Positions 1 through 5,164 are shown, counted from the stretch's first letter. The stretch is DNA of 5,164 nt from Gammaproteobacteria bacterium UBA4475 (GCA_002389265.1 DGOD01000369.1:1-5164), one strand, 5' to 3'. Numbers and translations: made by a program. Notes: generated from the letters alone by a model not told the origin.

Positions 1-60
1 GCTGCAGAGATGAACCTTGACGAGCAATGAAAACATTGACCAGTCAAGCCGGCACTGACG

Positions 61-91
61 CTTGAAGCTCGATCACACCGGCATCGCATTT
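61..91 (+). promoter_or_regulatory. Candidate sigma-32 (heat shock) promoter for the hsp20 pair
   Basis: CTTGAA at 61-66 exactly matches the core of the sigma-32 -35 element. TCGCATTT at 84-91 matches six of eight positions of the CCCCATNT -10 element. The spacer is 17 bases, at the long end of the accepted range; a second reading with CGGCAT at 79-84 gives a short 12-base spacer. Transcription would begin near 98, leaving a leader of about 50 bases before the ATG at 148. Placement directly upstream of two small heat shock genes supports the call. The imperfect -10 and spacing keep it tentative. Confidence 0.45.
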
Positions 92-103
92 GTACTTCAG
101 ACC

Positions 104-116
104 TGCGGTATCCGCA
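104..116 (+). promoter_or_regulatory. Small hairpin in the hsp20 leader
   Basis: TGCGG (104-108) and CCGCA (112-116) are perfect complements around a 3-base TAT loop, so the predicted leader RNA would begin with a stable small hairpin. Further down, 131-135 (TAACT) can pair weakly with 144-148 (AGTTA). That would place the ribosome binding site (GGAGG, 136-140) in the loop and the first base of the start codon in the stem. Small heat shock genes often carry RNA thermometers in their leaders (ROSE or fourU types). No ROSE or fourU signature is recognisable here, so a thermosensor role is only inferred. Confidence 0.3.
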
Positions 117-147
117 TTCGGCGTTTCAACTAACTGGAGGTAGAGTT

Positions 148-591
148 ATGAGCCAATTGATTTATTCACCCTTTATGGCCCTCAACCAGCTGCATCGAGA
201 GCTCGGCCGAGTCTTTGACGACGGCGCTGCTTTTCCTGCAGATGACAACCCGCTCGGACGTAACGCTTGGGTTCCACAGGTCGACATCAGCGAAGATGAG
301 CATAGCTTTAGGGTCATGGCCGACTTACCCGGCGTCAACCCCAAAGAGGTGGACGTCACGGTGGATCGAAATATTCTCACCATTCGCGGCGAACGAGCAA
401 CCGACAGTCACTCGAATGGTGCAGGCTATAAGCGCCGAGAAAGGATCAGCGGCGCCTTTATCAGACAGTTCACCCTGCCAGAGGCTGTGGACGGCAAAAG
501 CATTACCGCTCGAGCGGCAAATGGCGTTCTCGAAATCAAAATTCCCAAGGGTGAACGCCATCAGCCAGTCAACATTGCGATTGAGAGCTAG
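148..591 (+). CDS. hsp20: Small heat shock protein, Hsp20/alpha-crystallin family (first of a pair)
   Basis: Cytosolic ATP-independent holdase expected to bind unfolding proteins during heat stress and pass them to DnaK/ClpB. The 147 residues match the usual family length. A short N-terminal arm (1-40, SPFMALNQLHRELGRVFDD) is typical of the class with an L-x-x-L-x-R-E-L-x-R-x-F segment. The alpha-crystallin domain runs from about 41 to 140 (WVPQVDISEDE, then LPGVNPKEVDV). The family signature A-x3-N-G-V-L lies at 121-128. The C-terminal I-x-I anchor used in oligomer assembly is IAI at 143-145. The ATG at 148 is preceded by a good TGGAGG ribosome site at 135-140, spacing 7. A second, different Hsp20 gene follows 113 bp downstream on the same strand, and a heat shock promoter candidate lies upstream. 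It is not the IbpA/IbpB type by its N-terminus. Family assignment is secure; client range is unknown. Confidence 0.96.
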   Translation: MSQLIYSPFMALNQLHRELGRVFDDGAAFPADDNPLGRNAWVPQVDISEDEHSFRVMADLPGVNPKEVDVTVDRNILTIRGERATDSHSNGAGYKRRERISGAFIRQFTLPEAVDGKSITARAANGVLEIKIPKGERHQPVNIAIES

Positions 592-604
592 AAGACACCG
601 AGCC

Positions 605-627
605 GGGGCCGCCGAGTCGGGGGCCCC
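605..627 (+). other. GC-rich hairpin in the hsp20 intergenic gap
   Basis: GGGGCC (605-610) pairs with GGCCCC (622-627). After a G-G mismatch (611/621), CCG (612-614) pairs with CGG (618-620) around an AGT loop. The structure starts 14 bases after the first hsp20 stop. No T-run follows, so it does not look like an intrinsic terminator. It could be a processing or stabilising element setting different transcript levels for the two genes. That role is inference; only the complementarity is seen. Confidence 0.5.
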
Positions 628-630
628 AGA

Positions 631-678
631 CGCTGGGTCACACTCTGGGTCAAACGCTGAGTCACACGCTGAGTCACA
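631..678. repeat. Four 12-bp tandem repeats between the two hsp20 genes
   Basis: Four head-to-tail 12-base units: 631-642, 643-654, 655-666 and 667-678, consensus CGCTGRGTCACA. Units 3 and 4 are identical (CGCTGAGTCACA). Unit 1 differs from them by one base and unit 2 by three. The sequence breaks down after a CGC at 679. The block lies directly after the 605-627 hairpin and ends 26 bases before the next start codon, leaving the ribosome site at 693-697 free. Each unit contains a TGRGTCA core. The array could be a replication-slippage product or a binding array; nothing in the sequence decides. Confidence 0.85.
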
Positions 679-704
679 CGCCAACAGGAATCAGGAGAAC
701 CACA

Positions 705-1202
705 ATGAGCACATTAGAACATCTTTCCCATAACCTTCGAGAAGGGCTGGATAGTCTTGCCGAGGGCTGGCAACATTTGTGGCAGAAGACTCGCCAGGCG
801 ATTACACGATTTACACCCAGTGACAGCGACGCAGCTGAAAAATCCTCAGGTTCCGGCCAATCGTATCAGTGGGGCGTTTTGTCAGCAGACGTGTTTGAAA
901 CGGACCGAGAGATCAAGGTCCAACTTGAAGCCCCCGGCATGAGCGCTGCAGACTTCCAGATCAGCATCGATAATTTGACCCTGAATATTCGCGGCGAAAG
1001 GCGTTATCAACGGGACGACACGCAAGGCCAATACCATATCTCGGAACGTGCCTATGGTCGCTTTGAGCGGGTCGTTCCCTTACCTGCTCCTGTGGACAGT
1101 AGCGGGACCCGCGCAACCTACCGAGATGGCATCTTGTCCATCACCGCACCAAAGGCACCCGGCGCGATGGGCAGACGCATTAGCATTGAAGATGCTAACT
1201 AG
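705..1202 (+). CDS. hsp20: Small heat shock protein, Hsp20/alpha-crystallin family (second of a pair, long N-terminal arm)
   Basis: Second ATP-independent holdase, 165 residues, clearly not a recent duplicate of its neighbour. The N-terminal arm (1-56) is longer and unrelated: an amphipathic stretch rich in Leu and Trp (LREGLDSLAEGWQHLWQ, 11-27), then TRFTP and a Ser/Gly/Asp-rich linker (38-53). The alpha-crystallin domain spans about 57-150, with LEAPGMSAADF at 74-84 and IRGERRY at 95-101. The segment around AYGRFERVVPLPAPVD (116-131) is followed by the A-x3-D-G-I-L signature at 137-144. The I-x-I anchor is ISI at 159-161. The ATG at 705 has an AGGAG ribosome site at 693-697, spacing 7. It is probably co-transcribed with the upstream hsp20. 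The two may form mixed oligomers, as paired bacterial small heat shock proteins sometimes do; that is inference. Confidence 0.95.
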   Translation: MSTLEHLSHNLREGLDSLAEGWQHLWQKTRQAITRFTPSDSDAAEKSSGSGQSYQWGVLSADVFETDREIKVQLEAPGMSAADFQISIDNLTLNIRGERRYQRDDTQGQYHISERAYGRFERVVPLPAPVDSSGTRATYRDGILSITAPKAPGAMGRRISIEDAN

Positions 1203-1288
1203 AGCATCATCGAGAACGGTCAACAGGTTCCCCACATTCATGTCAGTGCACGCATCCGTACGCGCGTTCAGAACCCGTGCTTATCGAG

Positions 1289-3052
1289 TTAGGACCATTT
1301 TTCGACAATCGGAATCCTTCGGCCGATACCGAACGCCACCTTGGAAATCTTGGTGCCTGGGCAGGTTTGCCGGCGTTTAAATTCCATTCGGCCGATCAAA
1401 CGGATAATGCGCTCAAACTCCGCTGGCGCAGTGGCAGAGTCGAACCAGCGACGCAATATATTCACGTCGAACGAGATAGCATCTGACGCGGCAATGCGCT
1501 GGCTGACCCAGCGATCAAATCGCGCAAAGGTACTGATGTAATCTTCCACATAGGCTCTGACGATGGGATCTAAGATAGCATAGGACAGCAATGACTCCTC
1601 ATCGATCTGACCGTGGGCTAACTCAGCACTGGGAGGCTTTTGCCAAATATTATCCGGTATCTCGGCAGCACCTCGAGCAATTTCCATAACCTGGTACTTA
1701 TACAGATCCTTGATCGGCGCGTAACTGAAGTTCATGTCAAAATGCGTGTAATAGCCGCAGGCAGATTCAGTTTTATTACCTGTAGACAAGGGCATGGCGC
1801 CGTAAGCGTTGCTGAAATGCATGACGTACACATCGCGAATTCGTGCTTGAATGTTCTCATCTGCGACGCCCGCATAAGCCTGAGCCTTCAATTTTGCCGT
1901 CACGAGATTCGCGGGATCGTCCCGGTGCTGGCTGAATCGGGTGTTCAGCATATTCACCACTGACTGATGTTCCACTTCAACCTCATAGTCCCAGCACCCC
2001 AAGCGTTGATGGAGTAATAATGCGTCATCCCGGGAATGGGAGGTACTAAAAATCGATGGCATTCGGATCGCATGGACATTAGTAGGCCCCACAGCGTCAC
2101 AGGCCATTTTGCAGACTACCGCACTGTCGATACCACCACTGGACGCCAACACCAACTGCGTAAATCCGGATTTTTCCGCATAGTCTCGCAAGCCCAGCAC
2201 CAGCAAATCATATAAATTAGGCGTTCGCGCCTGCAACTTGGATTGCTGCGTTGCTTCATACACTTTGGCTAACTGAACAGGCGCGCGGCTCAGATCCACC
2301 ACATCAAAGCTATCCTCGAAGACCTCCTCCACAAGATGGATCAAATCACCATCACGAACCACAAAACTTTGGCCATCGAAGACCAACTCATCTTGGCCAC
2401 CGCGCTGGTTAACATAAATTAGCGTCATTCCGCCTTCCGTGCTCGGTGCTATGACCTTCATTCGTTGCTCGGTTTTACCGTGGACAAAGGGCGAGCTATT
2501 CAAAGACAACACGACATTAACGCCGGCGTCTCGATATTGTTGAAGTGGATTATTGGCGTAGTTGTAGCCATCCGAACCCTTATCATTCCAAAGATCCTCA
2601 CAGATCGTGACACCCACATTCTGGCCATTGATCGGCAGAATCAGCAGATCATCACCGGGTTCAAAATATCGCAATTCATCAAACACATCATAGAAAGGTA
2701 GCAGTTGCTTGGCGTAAGTACCTTGGGTCTCACCTGCAGATAACACGGCGGCCATGTTCAGGAATGGCTTGCCGAGCCCAGTATTACGTTCAACGTAACC
2801 CACCACCACATGCAAGCTCGGGGCAACTTGGCCGGTGTAGGCCCGCACTTCGTCTAGAACTGCCAGGTTTCGATCAATAAACTCTGGGTGGTACAGCAGG
2901 TCTTGGCTCAGGTAACCCGGGATCGTTAACTCGGGAAAAACGATAAGATCGCAACCCGCCTCACTCGCGATATCGATTCCACGACGAATCGCCAAGAAAT
3001 TTCCGGCGAAGTCGCCTGGCGTCGTGTTGATCTGCCCGAGACAGATTTTCAA
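1289..3052 (-). CDS. nadE: Glutamine-dependent NAD+ synthase (glutaminase-synthetase fusion)
   Basis: Catalyses the last step of NAD synthesis in the cytosol: nicotinic acid adenine dinucleotide is amidated with ATP, using ammonia released from glutamine. The 587 residues carry two domains. The N-terminal nitrilase-like glutaminase (about 1-260) has the Glu-Lys-Cys triad: E41 in FPELTIPGY, K115 in YAKQLLPF and C151 in TICEDLWND. The C-terminal adenylating synthetase (about 275-587) has the ATP-binding loop SGGIDS at 305-310, ENIQARIR at 399-406, GNKTE at 425-429, KPPSAEL at 472-478 and the terminal KRRQ at 559-562. The start is TTG, overlapping the ctaA stop by 4 bp. An in-frame TAG 11 codons upstream, with no ATG between, supports it, and the N-terminus MKICLGQINTTPGDF fits the family. 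The segment GYYTHFDMNFSYAPIKD (433-449) differs from the common GY-TLYGDM version, suggesting a distinct clade. Confidence 0.97.
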   Translation of the reverse strand: MKICLGQINTTPGDFAGNFLAIRRGIDIASEAGCDLIVFPELTIPGYLSQDLLYHPEFIDRNLAVLDEVRAYTGQVAPSLHVVVGYVERNTGLGKPFLNMAAVLSAGETQGTYAKQLLPFYDVFDELRYFEPGDDLLILPINGQNVGVTICEDLWNDKGSDGYNYANNPLQQYRDAGVNVVLSLNSSPFVHGKTEQRMKVIAPSTEGGMTLIYVNQRGGQDELVFDGQSFVVRDGDLIHLVEEVFEDSFDVVDLSRAPVQLAKVYEATQQSKLQARTPNLYDLLVLGLRDYAEKSGFTQLVLASSGGIDSAVVCKMACDAVGPTNVHAIRMPSIFSTSHSRDDALLLHQRLGCWDYEVEVEHQSVVNMLNTRFSQHRDDPANLVTAKLKAQAYAGVADENIQARIRDVYVMHFSNAYGAMPLSTGNKTESACGYYTHFDMNFSYAPIKDLYKYQVMEIARGAAEIPDNIWQKPPSAELAHGQIDEESLLSYAILDPIVRAYVEDYISTFARFDRWVSQRIAASDAISFDVNILRRWFDSATAPAEFERIIRLIGRMEFKRRQTCPGTKISKVAFGIGRRIPIVEKWS

Positions 3053-4095
3053 GATGTGGCCCTGACTAAATCCATCGATTCGCTAGGCTCACGAACGATG
3101 TAGACCAAATACACTACAGACAAGAGGAGCACACAGGCCCAAGCTTGATGCAGACTTGCCAGCCCAATAGGAATGACATAGACCAGTGTGAACACACCCA
3201 GCCCGAACTGAACCAACGTCGCGAATAAAACTAGACTGACGGCCCATCGAAACTGCCGCGAGTGGCCCATCAAACTGCGGATCCAGATAATCGCCACCAG
3301 AATCAGAACGAGCGCACCCAGCCACCGATGAACGAACTGTATGGTTGCGGTATTCTCGAACGCGCTGAGCCACCAAGGTTGCATGCTGAAGACCGCCTCC
3401 GCAACCCATTGGTCATTCATCAGCGGAAACGTGTTGTAGCCCAACCCTGCATGGCTGCCAGCGGTAAATGCACCCCAGGTCAGTTGCAACCCAAGGCATA
3501 CCACAAAACCGTAGATCAATGGTTTGATACCGTTGGTGCCAATTGACACTCGCTTGACCTCGATCAAGTGCAGAATGAGCCAAAACAAATAGGCAAGAAT
3601 CGACATGGCAAGCAGTAAATGGGCCGCCAACCGAAAGTGACTGACTCTGGGGATGTCCACCAGACCACTCTTAACCATATACCAGCCCATCAGACCCTGC
3701 AGGCCGCCAAGCGTCAGACCCAATAGCAGCTTCGGTACCAGCGGTTTTTTGATTCGCCCCGCGATCCAAAGGAGGACAAAAGGTACAAAATATATCACGC
3801 CAATCAACCGGCCCAGCAGACGATGGCCATATTCCCAATAGAAAATGGGCTTAAAGCCAGCCAGATCCATATGCTGATTTTTTTGCTGATACTCGGGGTA
3901 CTGCTGATAAGCCTCGAAGGCCGTTTGCCACTCCTCGGCATTTAGCGGTGGCAAGATACCCATTATAGGCCGCCATTCCACCATCGATAGACCACTGTCG
4001 GTTAACCGAGTCATGCCACCGACGACAATCATGGAGAAAATTGTAATACAAACAACAGCTAACCAGCTGACTATTATCTTGTTCGAATCAGGCAT
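3049..4095 (-). CDS. ctaA: Heme A synthase, COX15/CtaA family
   Basis: Integral inner-membrane enzyme that oxidises the C8 methyl of heme O to a formyl group, giving heme A for aa3-type cytochrome oxidase. The 348 residues contain about eight hydrophobic segments, near 8-26, 96-113, 124-142, 155-178, 190-210, 257-272, 283-306 and 312-333. Conserved histidines expected to bind heme are H91 (EYGHR), H159 (RLAAHL), H256 (FVHR) and H316 (LHQAW). Family blocks GGMTRLTDSGLSMVEW (26-41), LQGLMGWYMVKSGL (132-145) and NTFPLM (221-226) are intact. The first extracytoplasmic loop lacks the cysteine pair of Bacillus CtaA, placing it with the proteobacterial/mitochondrial type. The ATG at 4095 is the only option: an in-frame TGA lies eight codons upstream with no other start between. 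Its ribosome site is weak (GAAG). No oxidase subunits or heme O synthase genes lie in the window; nadE follows with a 4-bp overlap. Confidence 0.96.
   Translation of the reverse strand: MPDSNKIIVSWLAVVCITIFSMIVVGGMTRLTDSGLSMVEWRPIMGILPPLNAEEWQTAFEAYQQYPEYQQKNQHMDLAGFKPIFYWEYGHRLLGRLIGVIYFVPFVLLWIAGRIKKPLVPKLLLGLTLGGLQGLMGWYMVKSGLVDIPRVSHFRLAAHLLLAMSILAYLFWLILHLIEVKRVSIGTNGIKPLIYGFVVCLGLQLTWGAFTAGSHAGLGYNTFPLMNDQWVAEAVFSMQPWWLSAFENTATIQFVHRWLGALVLILVAIIWIRSLMGHSRQFRWAVSLVLFATLVQFGLGVFTLVYVIPIGLASLHQAWACVLLLSVVYLVYIVREPSESMDLVRATS
3060..3063 (-). promoter_or_regulatory. Ribosome binding site supporting the nadE TTG start
   Basis: On the minus strand AGGG lies 7 bases before the TTG at 3052-3050, inside the last codons of ctaA. 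It is a partial Shine-Dalgarno match. Together with the TTGA overlap (TTG start, TGA stop), it suggests that nadE translation depends at least partly on ribosomes finishing ctaA. Confidence 0.5.
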
Positions 4096-4168
4096 TGGGG
4101 GGTCTTCGGGCTCTAGTCAAGTCAATGGAAAAGGATACGTGTATAGGGCGGTACCGGATCCTTTGATT

Positions 4169-4239
4169 CTACTGATGAGCTTGCACGCTTGCGTAGTGCA
4201 CTCAACAACCTTTATTATAGCGAAACTGCTCATCATTAG
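4169..4239. repeat. Inverted repeat flanking the ctaA/fnr promoter region
   Basis: CTACTGATGAGC (4169-4180) and GCTCATCATTAG (4228-4239) are inverted copies matching at 11 of 12 positions, including an uninterrupted 8-base core (TGATGAGC/GCTCATCA). The 47-base spacer holds the AT-rich -10 candidates. The arms do not fit the FNR consensus TTGAT-N4-ATCAA. Paired operator sites or a long cruciform or RNA stem are possible. The spacer also contains a smaller dyad, TGCAC (4182-4186) with GTGCA (4196-4200). Confidence 0.6.
4214..4219 (-). promoter_or_regulatory. Candidate -10 box for the ctaA-nadE unit
   Basis: The minus strand reads TATAAT, a perfect sigma-70 -10 hexamer. No good -35 lies at normal spacing (AAGCTA at 17 bases), so an activator or extended contacts would be needed. 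Transcription would begin near 4207, giving a ctaA leader of about 110 bases. Shifted by one base on the plus strand, TATTAT (4213-4218) could serve fnr with a poor TTGCGT -35 at 4189-4194, spacing 18. The two promoters would then overlap face to face. The rest of the 210-bp gap shows no ORF or RNA gene. Confidence 0.4.
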
Positions 4240-4305
4240 CTTCACTGAGTTATTAGCTGCACCGCGTCACTTAACGCTGTACTCTGATTCAACCTTGGAG
4301 CAAAT

Positions 4306-5046
4306 ATGGATATCCAACGAAAATATACAGTATCGTGCCAAGCCTGCAGCCTCAACGGGTTATGCATGCCGCACTCCCTCTCAGAAAAAGAAGTAGAAAT
4401 TGTCGATGCTGCGCTCAAACGCAGCAAACCTATACAGCGGAATAAAACCGTATTCGAAGCCGGAGACAAATTCTCCTCTTTGTATACGGTCAGATCTGGC
4501 GCAGTAAAAACTTTCAGCGTCGATCGCGAAGGTGACGAACACGTTATCGGGTTTTACTTACCCGGCGAAATGTTCGGTCTTGACGCCATCAACTCAGGCC
4601 ATCACATCAGCTCCGCCAAGGCCCTCGAAACCACCGCCGTCTGCGAAATACCCTTCAATCGGTTAGAAGAACTATCTCGCCGAATCCCAAGCATGCAGTC
4701 TCATATGTATCGACTTCTAAGTCATGAGATCAGCGAGGATCAGCAGTTGCAGTTGCTGCTTGGTAAGAAGACTGCAGAAGAACGCATCGGCAGCTTCCTT
4801 TTGGGCCTGTCTTCACGCTATAGGCAGCGTCACTTGTCGCCCACCTCATTTCGATTGCCGATGGCTAGAACCGATATTGGCAACTATCTTGGCCTGGCGG
4901 TTGAGACTGTCAGTCGGATTTTTACGAGACTACAGAAGAACGACATTCTCAAAGTCGATGGCAAAGAAGTTTGCATACTGGATCATCATCGACTTTGTGA
5001 GATAGCACAGAAAGAGCCTACCTATGAGGCGGCAGCACGGCGTTGA
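4306..5046 (+). CDS. fnr: FNR/Anr-type oxygen-sensing transcriptional regulator
   Basis: Cytosolic CRP-family regulator that controls the switch to low-oxygen metabolism. In this family an oxygen-labile [4Fe-4S] cluster promotes dimerisation and binding to TTGAT-N4-ATCAA sites. The 246 residues align along their length with E. coli FNR. Cluster cysteines are C11, C14 and C20 in the N-terminus and C113 in TTAVCEIPF; the 93-residue gap between the last two equals that of FNR. The cyclic-nucleotide-like beta-roll spans about 40-120 (FEAGDKFSSLYTVRSGAVK, SGHH at 97-100). The dimer helix (about 128-158) keeps I142 and D145, equivalent to FNR I151 and D154. The helix-turn-helix DIGNYLGLAVETVSRIFTRL (190-209) keeps E200, S203 and R204, the residues that read TTGAT. 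The ATG is preceded by GGAG, spacing 5. It is divergent from ctaA, and no convincing FNR box was found upstream. Assignment is very secure; its targets are inferred. Confidence 0.97.
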   Translation: MDIQRKYTVSCQACSLNGLCMPHSLSEKEVEIVDAALKRSKPIQRNKTVFEAGDKFSSLYTVRSGAVKTFSVDREGDEHVIGFYLPGEMFGLDAINSGHHISSAKALETTAVCEIPFNRLEELSRRIPSMQSHMYRLLSHEISEDQQLQLLLGKKTAEERIGSFLLGLSSRYRQRHLSPTSFRLPMARTDIGNYLGLAVETVSRIFTRLQKNDILKVDGKEVCILDHHRLCEIAQKEPTYEAAARR

Positions 5047-5164
5047 ACTTTTGGTACGGAATCAATATTGGTTCGCCGAGTCGCTTGCGGCCGAGCGAGC
5101 CATTCTTCAGCAGTCCGTAGCACACCCTCTGCAATAGCCCTTGGCCATTCAGCGTTAGTACGGC
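5022..5164 (-). CDS. Possible 3' end of an unrecognised gene (partial)
   Basis: An open minus-strand frame enters from the right edge and ends at TAG (5022-5024), giving at least 46 residues. The tail reads TNAEWPRAIAEGVLRTAEEW (edge-proximal), then a basic and alanine-rich end (RRAAAS). The alternating acidic, alanine and leucine pattern suggests an amphipathic C-terminal helix, more protein-like than the other frames here. It would converge on fnr and overlap its 3' end by 25 bp. The W-P-x2-I-x-E-G-x3 pattern faintly recalls the C-terminal helix of FAD-dependent amine oxidases or desaturases, but this is too short to assign. A competing minus frame is also open to 5018, and one plus frame is open to the edge, so even the coding call is uncertain. 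Confidence 0.35.
   Translation of the reverse strand, partial: RTNAEWPRAIAEGVLRTAEEWLARPQATRRTNIDSVPKVQRRAAAS

Noticed and set aside
1..30. Open frame from the left edge ending in TGA, tail AAEMNLDEQ
   Set aside because: Ten codons are too few to distinguish the end of an upstream gene from chance. It remains possible but cannot be supported.
215..733. Long plus-strand reading frame running through the first hsp20 and the repeat block, ending in a Ser/His/Asn-rich tail
   Set aside because: It overlaps hsp20 in another frame, has no family resemblance or ribosome site, and the tail is just the 12-bp repeat read as codons.
1203..1288. Search for a bidirectional terminator between hsp20 and nadE, including GCACG (1248-1252) paired with CGTGC (1276-1280)
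   Set aside because: The stem is 5 bp with a 23-base loop and no T-tract, so it is not a credible terminator.
1318..1396. TTCGGCCGAT occurring twice (1318-1327 and 1387-1396)
   Set aside because: Both copies lie in nadE coding sequence and encode Ile-Gly-Arg-type segments; a coincidental 10-base match explains it.
4150..4161. Directly adjacent GGTACC and GGATCC, resembling a cloning polylinker
   Set aside because: The flanking sequence is not vector-like and the rest of a polylinker is missing; two 6-base palindromes side by side can occur by chance.
4013..4396. 127-codon plus-strand frame spanning the ctaA start, the divergent gap and the fnr start
   Set aside because: It overlaps the ends of two secure genes and the promoter region, with no ribosome site and no recognisable protein features.
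5081..5098. TCGCT/AGCGA hairpin after fnr as a terminator
   Set aside because: The stem is only 5 bp with an 8-base loop and no T-run, and it lies within a possible coding frame.

Overview
The window looks like chromosomal DNA from a free-living gammaproteobacterium with roughly balanced base composition. The clearest pointer is the regulator at 4306-5046. It is close to Escherichia coli FNR and Pseudomonas Anr, with all four iron-sulfur cysteines and the same spacing between the third and fourth. A heme A synthase of the cysteine-poor proteobacterial/mitochondrial type indicates an aerobic chain with a heme a-containing cytochrome oxidase. No mobile element, CRISPR array, tRNA or rRNA gene was seen.

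Layout. (1) 1-147: leader with a sigma-32-like promoter candidate (61-91) and a short hairpin (104-116). (2) 148-1202, plus strand: two small heat shock protein genes in tandem. They belong to different sequence subtypes. The 113-bp gap between them holds a GC-rich hairpin (605-627) and four 12-bp tandem repeats (631-678). (3) 1203-1288: a short convergent gap with no recognisable terminator. (4) 1289-4095, minus strand: a two-gene unit in which ctaA (heme A synthase) is followed by nadE (glutamine-dependent NAD+ synthase). nadE begins at a TTG codon inside the ctaA stop, giving a 4-bp overlap. (5) 4096-4305: a 210-bp divergent promoter region with an 11-of-12 inverted repeat flanking a perfect TATAAT box. 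(6) 4306-5046, plus strand: an FNR-type oxygen-sensing regulator. (7) 5022-5164, minus strand: a possible 3' end of a further gene, converging on fnr.

How the genes fit together. The two small heat shock proteins probably form a heat-induced holdase module. ctaA and nadE are probably co-transcribed. One supplies heme A for aerobic respiration and the other supplies NAD, so both touch respiratory metabolism, but no direct functional link is visible. The FNR-type regulator is transcribed away from ctaA, so oxygen sensing and heme A synthesis share an upstream region. No convincing FNR box was found there.

Most of the window is conventional. No previously undescribed system was identified. The points most worth checking are non-coding: the repeat block between the heat shock genes and the inverted repeat in the fnr/ctaA promoter region.
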